DNA of 64,000 nt from Microcoleus vaginatus_C (GCA_040004035.1 JAMPLN010000027.1); one strand, 5' to 3'; positions 43,035 to 52,694 are shown, counted from the stretch's first letter. Numbers and translations: made by a program. Notes: a model not told the origin generated them from the letters alone.

Positions 43035-43078
43035 AGTCTCTTGCAAAGTTGAGATTTAAACTCGGGATCTCATTTTAA

Positions 43079-43423
43079 TCAAGCAACTAAAGCCGGAGTT
43101 TCAGGGGAGACTATTTGGTCGAAACTGTCGAAGATTTCAAAGAGTTGGTCGAGTTGAGTAATTTCAAAAATTAGCTTGACTGTGGCTGAGAGGTTGCAGA
43201 TGACGAGGCGGCACCCCCGGTGGCGGGCGGCGTTGAGTCCGCCGACTAAGGCGCAGATCCCGGAACTGTCTATGAAATCTACGGCGGCCATGTCTATTAC
43301 CCAGAGTTTGTGGCGATCGGGCCCAATCTCGGCTAGCTGTTGCTGGAGTAGGCTGCCGGCTTGGGAGTCGAGGCAGTTGTGAGGTTGAAGGACGATGGGT
43401 GGGTTGAAGTTGGGAAATTCCAT
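43079..43423 (-). CDS. STAS-domain protein (anti-sigma-factor antagonist type)
   Basis: 114 aa from ATG 43423. Fits the SpoIIAA-like STAS fold: WVIDMAAVDFIDSSGICALV with S53/S54 at the phosphorylation site, RHRGCRLVICNLS and LFEIFDSFDQ. Such proteins switch partner kinases or sigma regulators by Ser phosphorylation. No matching kinase or phosphatase gene is adjacent. It converges with the gene at 42387. Confidence 0.85.
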   Translation of the reverse strand: MEFPNFNPPIVLQPHNCLDSQAGSLLQQQLAEIGPDRHKLWVIDMAAVDFIDSSGICALVGGLNAARHRGCRLVICNLSATVKLIFEITQLDQLFEIFDSFDQIVSPETPALVA

Positions 43424-43770
43424 AGCAGTTATCCTAGGATCGTAAAGTATGAATAAGTTAGTTTAGTTGCTGACTCTCTTGAGAGACTCAGAGGATTTCA
43501 GCGTATGTTTTAGGATGGGCGATCGCCCTTGTGGAATCGGTGGGGAGAGCCGTTGTTATAAATTTAGTAGGAAATTGGCTCGCGATCGCGCGGAACGCAA
43601 CCGCAACAATTCTCTATTCCTCTAGTATGCCTGAAAGGCTAATTTTTAGTTGGATTAGCGATCGCGACAACAGTGTGTTCTTCATCACAGCGAAAGATTG
43701 CACTATTGGCTGAATCGAGCCAATATATAAATGTATTGAGCTTTGCAAAAGTTTACGAAGGCAGTATCGA
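43424..43770. other. Gap between STAS and DedA genes
   Basis: About 350 bases with divergent promoters for the STAS gene (leftward) and dedA (rightward). One short open frame around 43531-43713 shows no family traits. No repeat is recognised. Confidence 0.4.
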
Positions 43771-44394
43771 ATGTCTTTTGAGTTTTTATCGTTAGAGACT
43801 ATTCAGCAGTTTGCGCGTGATTACGGCTACTGGGCAGTATTTCTGGGAATTCTGCTGGAAAATTTGGGAGTTCCTCTTCCAGGCGAGACAATTACGATTG
43901 CTGGCGGGTTTTTAGCTGGCAGCGGGGAACTGAATTACTGGTTTGTGCTCGGCAGTGCGATCGCTGGCGCTACATTGGGGGGAAATTTTGGTTATGCGAT
44001 CGGCAGGTACGGTGGCTGGCCACTGCTGCTGAAGCTGGGACAATTTTTCCGCTTTCGAGAAGAACAACTGTTTGACTTAAAAGAACAGTTTAGCAAAAAT
44101 GCAGCTAAAGCCGTATTTTTGGGCCGTTTCATCGCACTACTGCGAATTTTTGCTAGCCCCCTAGCAGGTATTGCAGAAATGCCTTTTTGGAAATTTTCGC
44201 TGTTCAATGTTCTGGGTGCTGCAAGCTGGGCATCTGTAATGGTGAGTTTATCCTACTTCTTGGGACAAGTTGTGTCTTTAGAGAAATTGGTAGCTTGGGC
44301 TGCTCAATTTGCGGTACTTGCTTTGCTGTTAGCAGTTGCTTGGATTGCAATTCCTATTTGGTTGGAAGCGCGGAGTTTGGACAAGACTAAGTAA
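43771..44394 (+). CDS. DedA family membrane protein
   Basis: 207 aa from ATG 43771. Typical DedA/SNARE-associated pattern: YGYWAVFLGILLENLGVPLP with the conserved E and GVPLPGET, AIAGATLGGNFGYAIGRYGG, and FLGRFIALLRIFASPLAGIA. Several membrane spans. DedA proteins take part in lipid flipping (undecaprenyl phosphate) and envelope homeostasis. Single gene. Confidence 0.92.
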   Translation: MSFEFLSLETIQQFARDYGYWAVFLGILLENLGVPLPGETITIAGGFLAGSGELNYWFVLGSAIAGATLGGNFGYAIGRYGGWPLLLKLGQFFRFREEQLFDLKEQFSKNAAKAVFLGRFIALLRIFASPLAGIAEMPFWKFSLFNVLGAASWASVMVSLSYFLGQVVSLEKLVAWAAQFAVLALLLAVAWIAIPIWLEARSLDKTK

Positions 44395-44403
44395 GATTGG
44401 TGG

Positions 44404-44486
44404 TTAGACTTTTTGCAAAAGTTCTGGATTTTCTGTTTTTAACTGCAGATGAACGCAGATATCATCTATTTTTGCAAAAAGTCTAA
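44404..44486. repeat. Short inverted-repeat element with exact 17-bp ends
   Basis: TTAGACTTTTTGCAAAA at 44404-44420 and its reverse complement TTTTGCAAAAAGTCTAA at 44470-44486 enclose ~49 bases (total 83). It lies 9 bases after the dedA stop codon. A large hairpin or miniature element. Confidence 0.65.
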
Positions 44487-44555
44487 TGGCCGCCTATTAA
44501 TAAGTCAGGACTTCTGTCCTCAAAATCATCAAGTTGGTAGCGCCAACTTCTGTCC

Positions 44556-44801
44556 TCAGTCCAATCTCTGCTTAGTATGAGGATGTTCTTGGATTGAGTT
44601 AAATAGGATTTCAAAAACTCTATCCCTATAATTATAATTCACAGAAGGCTGCAAACAAAGGAGTAGAGGAAGTGCGATCGCAATAATCAGCGTGTTCGCT
44701 GAAAGGCGATGTAATAAATATTCTAGCTCTTCAATTACTTTAAACAGTCCATTAGCAATATATTCAGGACTTACGTAATCAAGGGTTTGAGATTGCTTCA
44801 C
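44556..44801 (-). CDS. Doubtful small protein frame
   Basis: 81 codons from GTG 44801. The product (MKQSQTLDYVSPEYIANGLF ... SANTLIIAIALPLLLCL) has one hydrophobic stretch and a sensible residue mix, but no recognised family and no strong ribosome binding site. It may be a relic of a mobile element or chance. Confidence 0.25.
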   Translation of the reverse strand: MKQSQTLDYVSPEYIANGLFKVIEELEYLLHRLSANTLIIAIALPLLLCLQPSVNYNYRDRVFEILFNSIQEHPHTKQRLD

Positions 44802-45318
44802 TAGGTTCTATTCGGACATAAAATAGTAGTAACTGTCTAGATTCTATGGATATCCCTGAATAGACCAATGAAACACATTATTTACGATGTAACCCAAAAA
44901 ATCACCAATTTTTGATTGATTATTTCGGTTATTTAGCAATAACAAAATCATAATTTTTCCTCTAATATTTCCTTTGTTTTATTTTAAGGCTTATTGCAGT
45001 TGCTATATTTGTTTGGGATTCCGATACTTTTGAACGGCTATTTTTGCACTAATTGACGGAAATAATCTTGAATTATACCGTACTTAAAGGCACAAGAACT
45101 TATTTCAATTTCATTTAAAATTAAAGCAACGAGTCATTAGTTGTGAATTCCTTTTTCTCTTTCTTCCTCTATCTTCTCTGCGTCCTCTGCGGTTACTTTC
45201 AAGATTATAAATTTAACCGCAGATCTACACAGATGAAAGCAGGTTTAGATTGTCTGTTAGTGCAGAAAACAAAGCGAAACAATCTTCACCCCTGCGATTG
45301 CTTCCTACTAATTACCCA

Positions 45319-46347
45319 TTACCCATTATCCATAATTAATTCTTTGTTCCCCTCAATCACTTCCCCGATCGCGAACGCACCAATTCCCTGAGATTCAAAC
45401 CATTTAACAGCCTGTTCTACTTCCCTGGAATCGAGCAACAACACAAACCCAATCCCCATATTAAAAGTATTGAACATATCTGCTGTGGCAACTTGGCCCG
45501 CTTCAGCAATCCACTGGAAAATTGGCAAATTTGGCCAGCTATTGCTGTCAACTTTTACGGATTGATTTGCGCCCAAACAGCGGGGCAAATTTTCCGGCAA
45601 ACCGCCGCCCGTAATGTGAGCCATGCCGTGAATATCTAAACCACTCTTAATTGCTTCGAGGACTGGTTTCACATAAATTTTAGTCGGAGTTAGCAGCACT
45701 TCTCCTAAACTTTTGCCACCTAACTTTTCGGGTTGGGAATGCCAGTCAAAACCCCGATCGCCCGCAATTTTTCTCACCAAACTAAAACCGTTGCTGTGAA
45801 CGCCCGAACTCGCCAGCCCCACAGCCACATCTCCCACCCGCACCTGCGAACCGTCCAACAATTTGCTCTTTTCGACAATTCCCACACAAAACCCAGCCAA
45901 ATCGTACTCTCCCGGTTGGTAAAAACCGGGCATTTCTGCCGTTTCCCCGCCCAACAAAGCACAGCCCGCTTGCTTGCAACCGTCAGCAATGCCGGCCACC
46001 ACCGCAGCTAATTGTTCGGGATTTAACTTTCCCGTCGCTAAATAATCGAGAAAAAAGAGGGGTTCTGCCCCGGATGTCAGCACGTCGTTGACGCACATCG
46101 CCACCAAGTCAATACCTACCGTGTCGTGCCGATCGAGATTGTGGGCCAATTTCAACTTAGTCCCAACGCCGTCAGTACCCGAAACCATCACCGGCTCTTT
46201 TAAACCCTCTGGAACGCTGAAAAAACCGCTAAACCCGCCGAATCCGCCCAAAACTCCCGATCGGTGCGTGCTCTTGACCATACTCCCGATGCGCGAGACA
46301 AAAGCTCTGCCCGCCTCAACATCCACGCCTGCTTCTCGATAATCCAT
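45319..46347 (-). CDS. purM: Phosphoribosylformylglycinamidine cyclo-ligase
   Basis: 342 aa from ATG 46347. Makes AIR from FGAM with ATP, in purine synthesis. Landmarks: GFGGFSGFF, VSGTDGVGTKLKLAHN, VNDVLTSGAEPLFFLDYL, GCALLGGETAEMPGFY and HITGGGLPENLPR. Family length. The C-terminal FAIGEVIEGNKELIMDNG is slightly longer than usual because the frame continues into the intergenic sequence (by inspection). It stands alone and faces rlpA divergently. Confidence 0.96.
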   Translation of the reverse strand: MDYREAGVDVEAGRAFVSRIGSMVKSTHRSGVLGGFGGFSGFFSVPEGLKEPVMVSGTDGVGTKLKLAHNLDRHDTVGIDLVAMCVNDVLTSGAEPLFFLDYLATGKLNPEQLAAVVAGIADGCKQAGCALLGGETAEMPGFYQPGEYDLAGFCVGIVEKSKLLDGSQVRVGDVAVGLASSGVHSNGFSLVRKIAGDRGFDWHSQPEKLGGKSLGEVLLTPTKIYVKPVLEAIKSGLDIHGMAHITGGGLPENLPRCLGANQSVKVDSNSWPNLPIFQWIAEAGQVATADMFNTFNMGIGFVLLLDSREVEQAVKWFESQGIGAFAIGEVIEGNKELIMDNG

Positions 46348-46815
46348 AAGTCCGCCAAATCGATTTCCAGTTTTTAGTTTATTCCCATAACAGTTGACAA
46401 ACAGCTTTTTTCACACTAGCCATTCGGCAGCCCACAAAAGACAATAAATTTTTGTTAATTTTTGTAAAATTTTCTGGAATAACTGAAACGGCTGTAAGCA
46501 CTGGAACTAAAGGATTTTATGATAGAGGGTTTTGAGAAAATTTGATGAAGATTTGGTGAAAATCGCGATCGCAGCGATCCCCAACCGCAAAAGTTTGTGG
46601 TAGTCTGTTGCAGTTCGTGAACAAAACACAAATTGCGGATCGAGTACGAGTTGTCAAGTGTCAGGGAAGTTTCCGCCAATTTTTTTTGTGGTGGAAGCAT
46701 TAAAGCAAAAACGCACCCCTATACTTTGCTTTGACTCGCGGGGGAACGGCGAAGGGCAAGAGAGAAATCCTTGACGCCCGCCGCCAAATGGCCAATCCTC
46801 CAATCTCGGTTGGCA
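46348..46815. other. Divergent upstream region of purM and rlpA
   Basis: About 470 bases carrying both promoters. Open frames on either strand here are short and without family traits. Two HIP1-like GCGATCGC words occur near 46563. No RNA gene is recognised. Confidence 0.45.
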
Positions 46816-47916
46816 ATGGCTATTCACAAAAATGGACGTATGAAGGAAAAATTTGTTGGTGGTCTACTCGCTGTCCTGTTAGTTCCTGTGGTAGGAACGG
46901 CATCCTCTTGTCACGCACAAGCAACAGGTGCCGACAACCAAAACTCTCAGGTTTCCGAGCAAGTAATTGCCACCCAACCGTCCCGGCAGTTAAACGCAAG
47001 TCGGGTCGAAGCGCAAAAAGTCGGACAGTATCAGTATCAAGCAAGAGCTGAAATTGCCCGAGACTCGATCGCCAAAATTCAGCCCCACGACTTAGGCGGG
47101 CGACAAGCAGCGACAGTCTACGTGCGAAACATTCCAGTCATCACCTTTCTGAACGCGAATCCGGAAACAAACACGCCTTTGGGAGAAACTGGCAACAGCC
47201 AAGCCGGTGCTAGCAGTCCGTCAAAAGTAGCGGGCTCCAGAGAAAATCCCAAAGTTGGAAACATTGCCAGCAACTCTAGCAACCAAGAACCCGATCCAGT
47301 TTGGCGGGCATCAAGCTTAGCAGCAAGACTCAATCAGCTAGCCCGCAACAACATCGATCCCAACAGCATTACCGTTAAGTGGGAAAAAGGCGATCGCTAC
47401 ATTATCCAGGCAAACGGCGAGGACTTGGTAAACATCAACGCCGAAACCATCCTCCCCGACACCACCAGCAACTTTAGCCGAGACGCCCTGCAAGCAACCA
47501 ATCGCCTCCGCCGGCTTATGGGCAACGCCCCACCCCTGGAAGAAGTCGCAGGCAAACCCCAACCAGAACGCTCCGTGCTGTCTATGGGCCCAGTTCAAGT
47601 GCGCCTCAGCGGCTGGGCTTCCTGGTACGGCCCAGGATTTAACGGCAACCTCAGCGCCAGCGGCGAGCGTTTCAACCAAAATGATATGACCGCAGCCCAC
47701 CCAAATTTGCCTTTTGGAACGAGAGTCATGGTGAGAAATCTCGACAACGGCCGCACTGTGGTCGTCCGCATTAACGACCGAGGCCCCTATGTGGGCGATC
47801 GGCTCATTGACTTGTCCGCCGGCGCCGCCAGCGTACTGGGAATGATCAGCAGTGGCGTTGCGAGAGTGGAAATCCAAGTGATCGAACCGCCGCAGCAAAC
47901 AAAAGTTGAACGCTGA
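46816..47916 (+). CDS. rlpA: RlpA-like septal-ring lytic transglycosylase domain protein
   Basis: 366 aa from ATG 46816; another possible start is ATG 46840, and I cannot choose with certainty. A signal peptide follows (GGLLAVLLVPVVGTAS...CHAQA, ending near residue 35-40). The middle (~40-260) is low complexity with an unrecognised domain. The C-terminal ~100 residues are the RlpA double-psi barrel: GWASWYGPGFNGNLSASGE, TAAHPNLPFGTRVMVRNLD and INDRGPYVGDRLIDLSAGAA. These cleave naked glycan strands at division septa. Confidence 0.88.
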   Translation: MAIHKNGRMKEKFVGGLLAVLLVPVVGTASSCHAQATGADNQNSQVSEQVIATQPSRQLNASRVEAQKVGQYQYQARAEIARDSIAKIQPHDLGGRQAATVYVRNIPVITFLNANPETNTPLGETGNSQAGASSPSKVAGSRENPKVGNIASNSSNQEPDPVWRASSLAARLNQLARNNIDPNSITVKWEKGDRYIIQANGEDLVNINAETILPDTTSNFSRDALQATNRLRRLMGNAPPLEEVAGKPQPERSVLSMGPVQVRLSGWASWYGPGFNGNLSASGERFNQNDMTAAHPNLPFGTRVMVRNLDNGRTVVVRINDRGPYVGDRLIDLSAGAASVLGMISSGVARVEIQVIEPPQQTKVER

Positions 47917-47982
47917 ACGGTAGTCTAAGGCAGAATACAAAAGTTATCCGAAGTGTAGAAGGCAGAAAGTAGAATAAAACTG

Positions 47983-48045
47983 ACATCTTGCACCATTCTT
48001 CGTAGAAGAGGCATATTACCTGTTCTTGAGGATGATGCAAGATGT
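47983..48045 (+). repeat. ACATCTTGCACCATT inverted-repeat element, short copy
   Basis: Left end ACATCTTGCACCATT (47983-47997), right end ATGATGCAAGATGT (48032-48045), with an internal TTACCTGTTCTTGAGG. Only 63 bp, so most of the interior present in the 118-bp copy is lost. It ends 65 bases upstream of the panC-cmk start. Confidence 0.7.
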
Positions 48046-48110
48046 CATGTCGAACAAATTCTCACAAATAAACTCTGCATTCTGCCGAATGCCTTCAGGA
48101 GATTCTACCG

Positions 48111-49700
48111 GTGCGCCTGTTTACTACCATTGCAGCACTTCGCTGCTACTTAAATTTACAAAAGTCTGCTGCACCTCATTTGACAGTCGGTTTGGTGCCG
48201 ACGATGGGAGCTTTGCACGCAGGGCATCTGAGCTTGATCCAGCGGGCAAGGCAAGAAAATGCGATCGCCCTGGTCAGCATTTTTGTCAACCCGCTGCAAT
48301 TTGGACCGACAGAAGATTTTCAAGATTATCCTCGGAATTTCGAGCAAGACCGACTGTTGTGCGAACAAGCTGGGGTTGATGCCATATTTGCTCCCTCAGC
48401 AACGGAAATGTTCGGCCCTCAAGCAGTCGGCACAGAAACAGAGCAAACCGCCGAAAAACACATAGAGATTCACCTTTCATCCTTAACTCAAGTAGTGCCG
48501 CCACCGGCGATGACATCGGTTTTGTGTGGCAAAGCAAGGCCGGGTCATTTTCAGGGCGTCGCGGCCATTGTTACTAAACTCTTGAGTTTGGTGCAGCCGA
48601 CAAAAGCTTATTTCGGTCAAAAAGACGCCCAGCAGCTAGCAATTATTCGGAAGCTGGTCTTTGATTTTAACTTGCCTGTAGAGATTGTCGCTTGTCCGAT
48701 CGTCCGCGAAGAGTCGGGACTGGCAATGAGTTCTCGCAATCAGTATTTAACAGCAGAGCAAAAACAGCAAGCCTCCGTACTCTACCGCGCGCTGCAACAA
48801 GCCTCGGAAACTTTTTCTTCAGGCGACCGCACCGCAGCAGCCGCACTCGCTGCCGCCCGCGCAGCAGTCGCAGAAGAACCCGCAGTAAAGCTCGAATACG
48901 CCGAACTCGTCGATCCCGACACTTTGACGCCGTTGCAGGCTGTGGAAACAGCGGGACTTTTAGCCGTGGCGGCCAGAGTTGGCTCTACTCGTTTGATTGA
49001 CAATATAATTCTCAGGAATCGCCGACCCATTGTGGCGATCGACGGCCCGGCGGGAGCAGGCAAATCTACAGTAACTCGCCTTGCCGCAACTGCTTTGAAC
49101 TTGTTTTATCTGGATACCGGCGCGATGTACCGGGCGCTGACTTGGCTGGCATTGAAAACAGACACGCCGATTTCCGACGAATGTGCGATCGCCGAATTAA
49201 TCAGTTCCAGTTATTTGGAATACAACCTCGATCCCGCGTCAAAGATGCTGAAGATTAACGGCGAAGACGTAACCGAGGCAATTCGCAGTTTGGAAGTGAC
49301 ATCCCGCGTCTCGGAAATGGCGGCAGTTCCCGCCGTGCGGCAGTTTCTGGTGGAGGAACAGCGGCGCTGCGGCACAAAAGGCGGAATTATAGCAGAAGGG
49401 CGCGATATCGGCACTAACGTGTTTCCCGATGCGGAACTGAAGATTTTTTTGACAGCTTCGGTACAAGAGCGATCGCGCAGGCGGCTGTTAGAACTTAAAG
49501 ATACCGATCGGGCTAATATTAGCTTGGCCCAATTGGAACAAGACATCGCCCTGCGGGACGAAAAGGACAGCACCCGCGCGGTTGCACCTTTGCGTAAAGC
49601 GGCGGATGCTGTGGAAATTCAAACAGACAATCTGACTGTTGCTGAAGTTATCGATCGGATTGTCGGCTTGTACAGAGAGAGAATCGGCCCTAAAAGTTAA
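48111..49700 (+). CDS. panC-cmk: Bifunctional pantoate-beta-alanine ligase / cytidylate kinase
   Basis: 529 aa from GTG 48111, preceded by CAGGAGATT. Residues 1-~295 are pantothenate synthetase: VGLVPTMGALHAGHLSLI, VNPLQFGPTEDFQDYPR, GQKDAQQLAIIRKLV and SGLAMSSRNQYL. From ~305 a CMP kinase follows: VAIDGPAGAGKSTVTRLAA P-loop (~310-325), FYLDTGAMYRALTWLALK and GRDIGTNVFPDAELKIFLTA. The fusion of CoA and pyrimidine enzymes is a known cyanobacterial trait. Both active sites look complete. Confidence 0.95.
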   Translation: MRLFTTIAALRCYLNLQKSAAPHLTVGLVPTMGALHAGHLSLIQRARQENAIALVSIFVNPLQFGPTEDFQDYPRNFEQDRLLCEQAGVDAIFAPSATEMFGPQAVGTETEQTAEKHIEIHLSSLTQVVPPPAMTSVLCGKARPGHFQGVAAIVTKLLSLVQPTKAYFGQKDAQQLAIIRKLVFDFNLPVEIVACPIVREESGLAMSSRNQYLTAEQKQQASVLYRALQQASETFSSGDRTAAAALAAARAAVAEEPAVKLEYAELVDPDTLTPLQAVETAGLLAVAARVGSTRLIDNIILRNRRPIVAIDGPAGAGKSTVTRLAATALNLFYLDTGAMYRALTWLALKTDTPISDECAIAELISSSYLEYNLDPASKMLKINGEDVTEAIRSLEVTSRVSEMAAVPAVRQFLVEEQRRCGTKGGIIAEGRDIGTNVFPDAELKIFLTASVQERSRRRLLELKDTDRANISLAQLEQDIALRDEKDSTRAVAPLRKAADAVEIQTDNLTVAEVIDRIVGLYRERIGPKS

Positions 49701-50188
49701 TTTTACGACCCTGGGGGCGCGCGATCGCCCTCATATCAAATCCAGTTAAACTCACATCTTGCACTATTTTCGCTTAATAGGCTTTCTGCTCTATCCCACA
49801 AAGACTAAATTTTATTGTGGGGTGGAATCTTCTAACCCGCCCTTGAAAGGCTTATTAACAATAGTGCAACATCTCAGGTTAAACTCACATCTTGCAGTGT
49901 CAGGCAGGGACGCGGGCTGAGTCCCTAAGAATATCGTGCCATGAATCCGACTTGAGCGCCGTCCCTTGGGTGGGAAAAAAGTTCACCCATCCCACGTTTT
50001 TATCGGTTAGGGGATTTGTGGCACACAAATCTTAATTTTTTTTTATCCGGACGGACTTCCCCACGATCGGTTATTTCCAGTAGCATTTTTAGGAACAGTC
50101 CAATTTAAGATTATCCTCTTAAGTGGATTAACTTGATATCAACATAAAATCTCAAATTAACTGTGCAAGGTGTGAAGGAGACAATGAC
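49701..50188. other. Gap with two element copies upstream of the deacetylase gene
   Basis: About 490 bases. It holds the 121-bp inverted-repeat element at 49754-49874 and, directly after it, a further half copy of the end (CACATCTTGCAGTGTC near 49886). The rest up to 50188 contains the promoter region of the deacetylase gene, with no other gene. Confidence 0.5.
49754..49874 (+). repeat. ACATCTTGCACTATT inverted-repeat element
   Basis: Left end ACATCTTGCACTATT (49754-49768), right end AATAGTGCAACATCT (49860-49874). The interior resembles the 29.7 kb copy: TAGGCTTTCTGCTCTATCCC, TTTATTGTGGGGTGG and CCCGCCC. Directly followed by a second, partial ACATCTTGCA end near 49888. Confidence 0.72.
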
Positions 50189-51124
50189 GTGACAAAATTG
50201 AAACGGCTGTGGAGGCGGCGAAAAACTTTAATCGTTGCTTTGATGGCAGCAACAGGAAGTTTTTTGCTGGGTGTGACATGGCCAATTAACTTCCGGGCAA
50301 ATCAGCCCTTGCAACCGATTCAGGCGCAAGTCTTGGCCGTATCCCAGTCCCAAGAACAACAGCCGATGTCCACTATTAATAAGTTCTCCAAGGCGATCGC
50401 CAATCGAGTAGAATTTTCCCAACAGGCTCTAGCCCAAGTGCAGGCAATCCGATTTCAATCAGCCGTACCGGATCAGTTTCAAGGTACAACCATTAGTCAC
50501 GCGAAACTCGACTCCCAGCACAAGGCGATCGCCCTGACATTTGACGACGGCCCCTGGCCGAAAACAACTACACAAATCCTAGATATTCTCAAGGAAAATA
50601 ATATTAAGGCTACATTCTTCTGGGTAGGAAAATACCTGAAAAATTCTCCCGAAATTGGCCAACAGGTCGCAGCAGCCGGTCACGCGATCGGCAACCACAC
50701 TTGGAACCATGAATACCTTCAGTATAACGAAGACGGTGCCGCTCGCGAGATCGATCGCACTTCATCATTAATTGAGGACTTGACCGGCATCCAAACATCG
50801 ATGTTCCGCCCGCCAGGAGGCATTTTAAACAATGGATTGACAGCTTACGCTCAAAAGAAAAATTATGCAGTTGTGATGTGGTCTGCTGATTCTTTTGATT
50901 GGCGCACCCTTACGGAATCTTTGATAGACAACGTGATGAGGCAGGCAAATTCCGGCGGCATTGTGCTGATGCACGACGGCGGCGGCAATCGAGCAAGAAC
51001 TGTCAAAGCTTTACCTGATATTATTGCTCGATTGAGAAAGGAAGGGTACAGTTTTGTAACAGTTCCCGAGTTATTGCAGATGCAAGAACAAGACTTACAA
51101 CACCAGGAAACAGCACAAAAATAA
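50189..51124 (+). CDS. Polysaccharide deacetylase (NodB family)
   Basis: 311 aa from GTG 50189 with GAAGGAG 8 bases upstream. A short N-terminal membrane anchor (TLIVALMAATGSFLLGVTW), a linker, then the NodB domain from ~120: IALTFDDGPWPKTT (metal Asp), AIGNHTWNHEYL (His pair), FRPPGGILNNGL, and MHDGGGNRARTV near the end. Likely a periplasmic peptidoglycan or exopolysaccharide deacetylase. It stands alone. Confidence 0.9.
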   Translation: MTKLKRLWRRRKTLIVALMAATGSFLLGVTWPINFRANQPLQPIQAQVLAVSQSQEQQPMSTINKFSKAIANRVEFSQQALAQVQAIRFQSAVPDQFQGTTISHAKLDSQHKAIALTFDDGPWPKTTTQILDILKENNIKATFFWVGKYLKNSPEIGQQVAAAGHAIGNHTWNHEYLQYNEDGAAREIDRTSSLIEDLTGIQTSMFRPPGGILNNGLTAYAQKKNYAVVMWSADSFDWRTLTESLIDNVMRQANSGGIVLMHDGGGNRARTVKALPDIIARLRKEGYSFVTVPELLQMQEQDLQHQETAQK

Positions 51125-51189
51125 AAATTTGGAAAAGTGGGATATTACACCATTTTTCCATTTTTTTGTAAGTCGTTAGGTTGCTTTTT

Positions 51190-51372
51190 CATAACTATAT
51201 AGCGCAGGTGAAGGTTAATCGCAGTTATAAAATTAATACAGAGACGGCTGCGGTCATCGCTACCTCCCGCCATCGTTTACAGCAAACCGCGCCGATATTC
51301 ATGCCGGACAGTATTATCACGTTCGAGGGCAAGGTAATCTTCGGGGCTACACCCAGACGGGATGGCAATCAT
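51190..51372 (-). pseudogene. Uma2 (DUF820) gene remnant
   Basis: Reading the minus strand from ATG 51372 gives MIAIPSGCSPEDYLALERDN then TVRHEYRRGLL, which is the start of a Uma2 protein. A TAA at 51277-51279 (codon 32) breaks it, followed in the same frame by TMAGGSDDRSRLCINFITAI and NLHLR, a typical continuation (MAGGS ... LRG). The rest of the gene is missing. So a truncated relic of a second Uma2 copy lies here, unlike the intact gene at 7451. Confidence 0.8.
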
Positions 51373-51411
51373 AGCGTTAGAGGCAAAATCGATACATTAA
51401 TTTTAGCCATA

Positions 51412-52485
51412 TTACCAATTTAGGCTGGAATCTAACGGCAAATCCTGCAACTGAGAATTCACCCAATTAGCCGCCGCCAAACCCGATCGCAAAGCCCCCT
51501 CTATTTGACCTTCCCCGCACAAATCCCCCGCACAAACCAGCGGCAAATTCCCCCCAGCCGCCAAACAAGAAACAGGCAAAGGATTTCGACAAAAAGCATA
51601 CCGCCAGCGGTGAACCTGCAACCATTCCGGCTCTTTGAGCCAAGGGATTAAATATTCAGAAGCGCGATCGAGCAATTCTTGACCGACAGTATCCAAATCA
51701 GCAGCTTCTAAATAGCGTTCTGCAAAATTTGCGCTGCTGTGAACCACAAACACCGGCTGCTGCGGCTCGATCCGTTTGCTGCTGTCCAAACCAACCCAAG
51801 CTAAATCAGAATTATCGGGGAAAGAAACAGATTTCCACTGCGGATTTAGATTGCTCAAATCTTGCTGTTTGGCCGCAGGATAGCCAGCCATAACGGTAAT
51901 GCAAGGGTCGTACTCTACAGAACGCAATTTGTCAATAAAATCAGATTTCAAACCGATTTCCGCATCCAAAAACATTAAAGCTTGAGGTGCAGGAATTGCC
52001 ACAACCACAGCCTTAGCAATCAATTCTTGAGGTATCTCTAAATTGCTGTCAGTGACTTCTAGGGAAAGATGCCACATTTGGTTATCTGTAGTAGAAATAG
52101 CTTGTACGCGGCGGCCAAACCAAATTTCTACATCCTCCGCCAGATACTTACCGATCGCATTCATACCCGCAGGTGCGACATAACAAGAACTAGCAATAGC
52201 AGAAAGTTTTCCCTGTCTGAATTCCCAGACAGTATCAGTCCAGAGTTTGAGGATATCCCGATCGACCAAAGCCTCAATTAACCCCTGCACCGCATCCCCC
52301 TGCGGTTCCAGATACCGCGCCCCGTGATCGGCCCTAGTACCCTGTACGCGGCGGGTAGCAACACGTCCCCCCGCGCCGCGAGATTTCTCAACAACAGCCA
52401 CAGAATAACCAGCTTGACGCAACCGTTGAGCGCAACTCAGCCCCGCCATACCCGCACCAATCACCGCAACATCGAACATAATCAA
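51412..52485 (-). CDS. FAD-dependent oxidoreductase, renalase-like / amine oxidase family
   Basis: 357 aa from ATG 52485; ATG 52479 (MFDVAVIG) is equally plausible. N-terminal dinucleotide fold VAVIGAGMAGLSCAQRLR (GxGxxG) with SRGAGGRVATRRVQG, a common renalase/NAD(P)-binding amine oxidase signature. The C-terminal CAGDLCGEGQIEGALRSGL is the usual FAD-closing motif. Substrate unknown. It converges with the Uma2 relic region and is monocistronic. Confidence 0.85.
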   Translation of the reverse strand: MIMFDVAVIGAGMAGLSCAQRLRQAGYSVAVVEKSRGAGGRVATRRVQGTRADHGARYLEPQGDAVQGLIEALVDRDILKLWTDTVWEFRQGKLSAIASSCYVAPAGMNAIGKYLAEDVEIWFGRRVQAISTTDNQMWHLSLEVTDSNLEIPQELIAKAVVVAIPAPQALMFLDAEIGLKSDFIDKLRSVEYDPCITVMAGYPAAKQQDLSNLNPQWKSVSFPDNSDLAWVGLDSSKRIEPQQPVFVVHSSANFAERYLEAADLDTVGQELLDRASEYLIPWLKEPEWLQVHRWRYAFCRNPLPVSCLAAGGNLPLVCAGDLCGEGQIEGALRSGLAAANWVNSQLQDLPLDSSLNW

Positions 52486-52694
52486 TCAGTCAGCCTTGTG
52501 AATCTAAACATCAGCTTAAAGGCTGCGAGCTGAATTTGTACCTTACCGATGACTCAAAAAAGCCGTAGCTTGCCGGGCCCGACGCCATCGCCCTGCACCA
52601 AGTAGTAGAATAAAGGACAGCACGAATCCATGATTAAGACCAGATAAAAAAATGCCACTGTAGGTAAATCCTAAATCCTCATGGTTGTCAATCA

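Larger units (their letters stand above)
44395..45318. other. Long gap with an inverted-repeat element and a doubtful small frame
   Basis: About 920 bases. It includes the 83-bp inverted-repeat element (44404-44486), a TCAGGACTTCTGTCCTCA-type palindrome at ~44505, a GTG-started 81-codon frame on the minus strand (44556-44801) without convincing support, and a CAGATGAACGCAGAT-like word also seen in degenerate form near 45205. From 44880 to 45318 no gene is seen. Confidence 0.5.

Noticed and set aside
46455..46700. 81-codon frame in the purM/rlpA gap
   Set aside because: No family, no ribosome binding site, low-complexity Ser/Lys-rich end.
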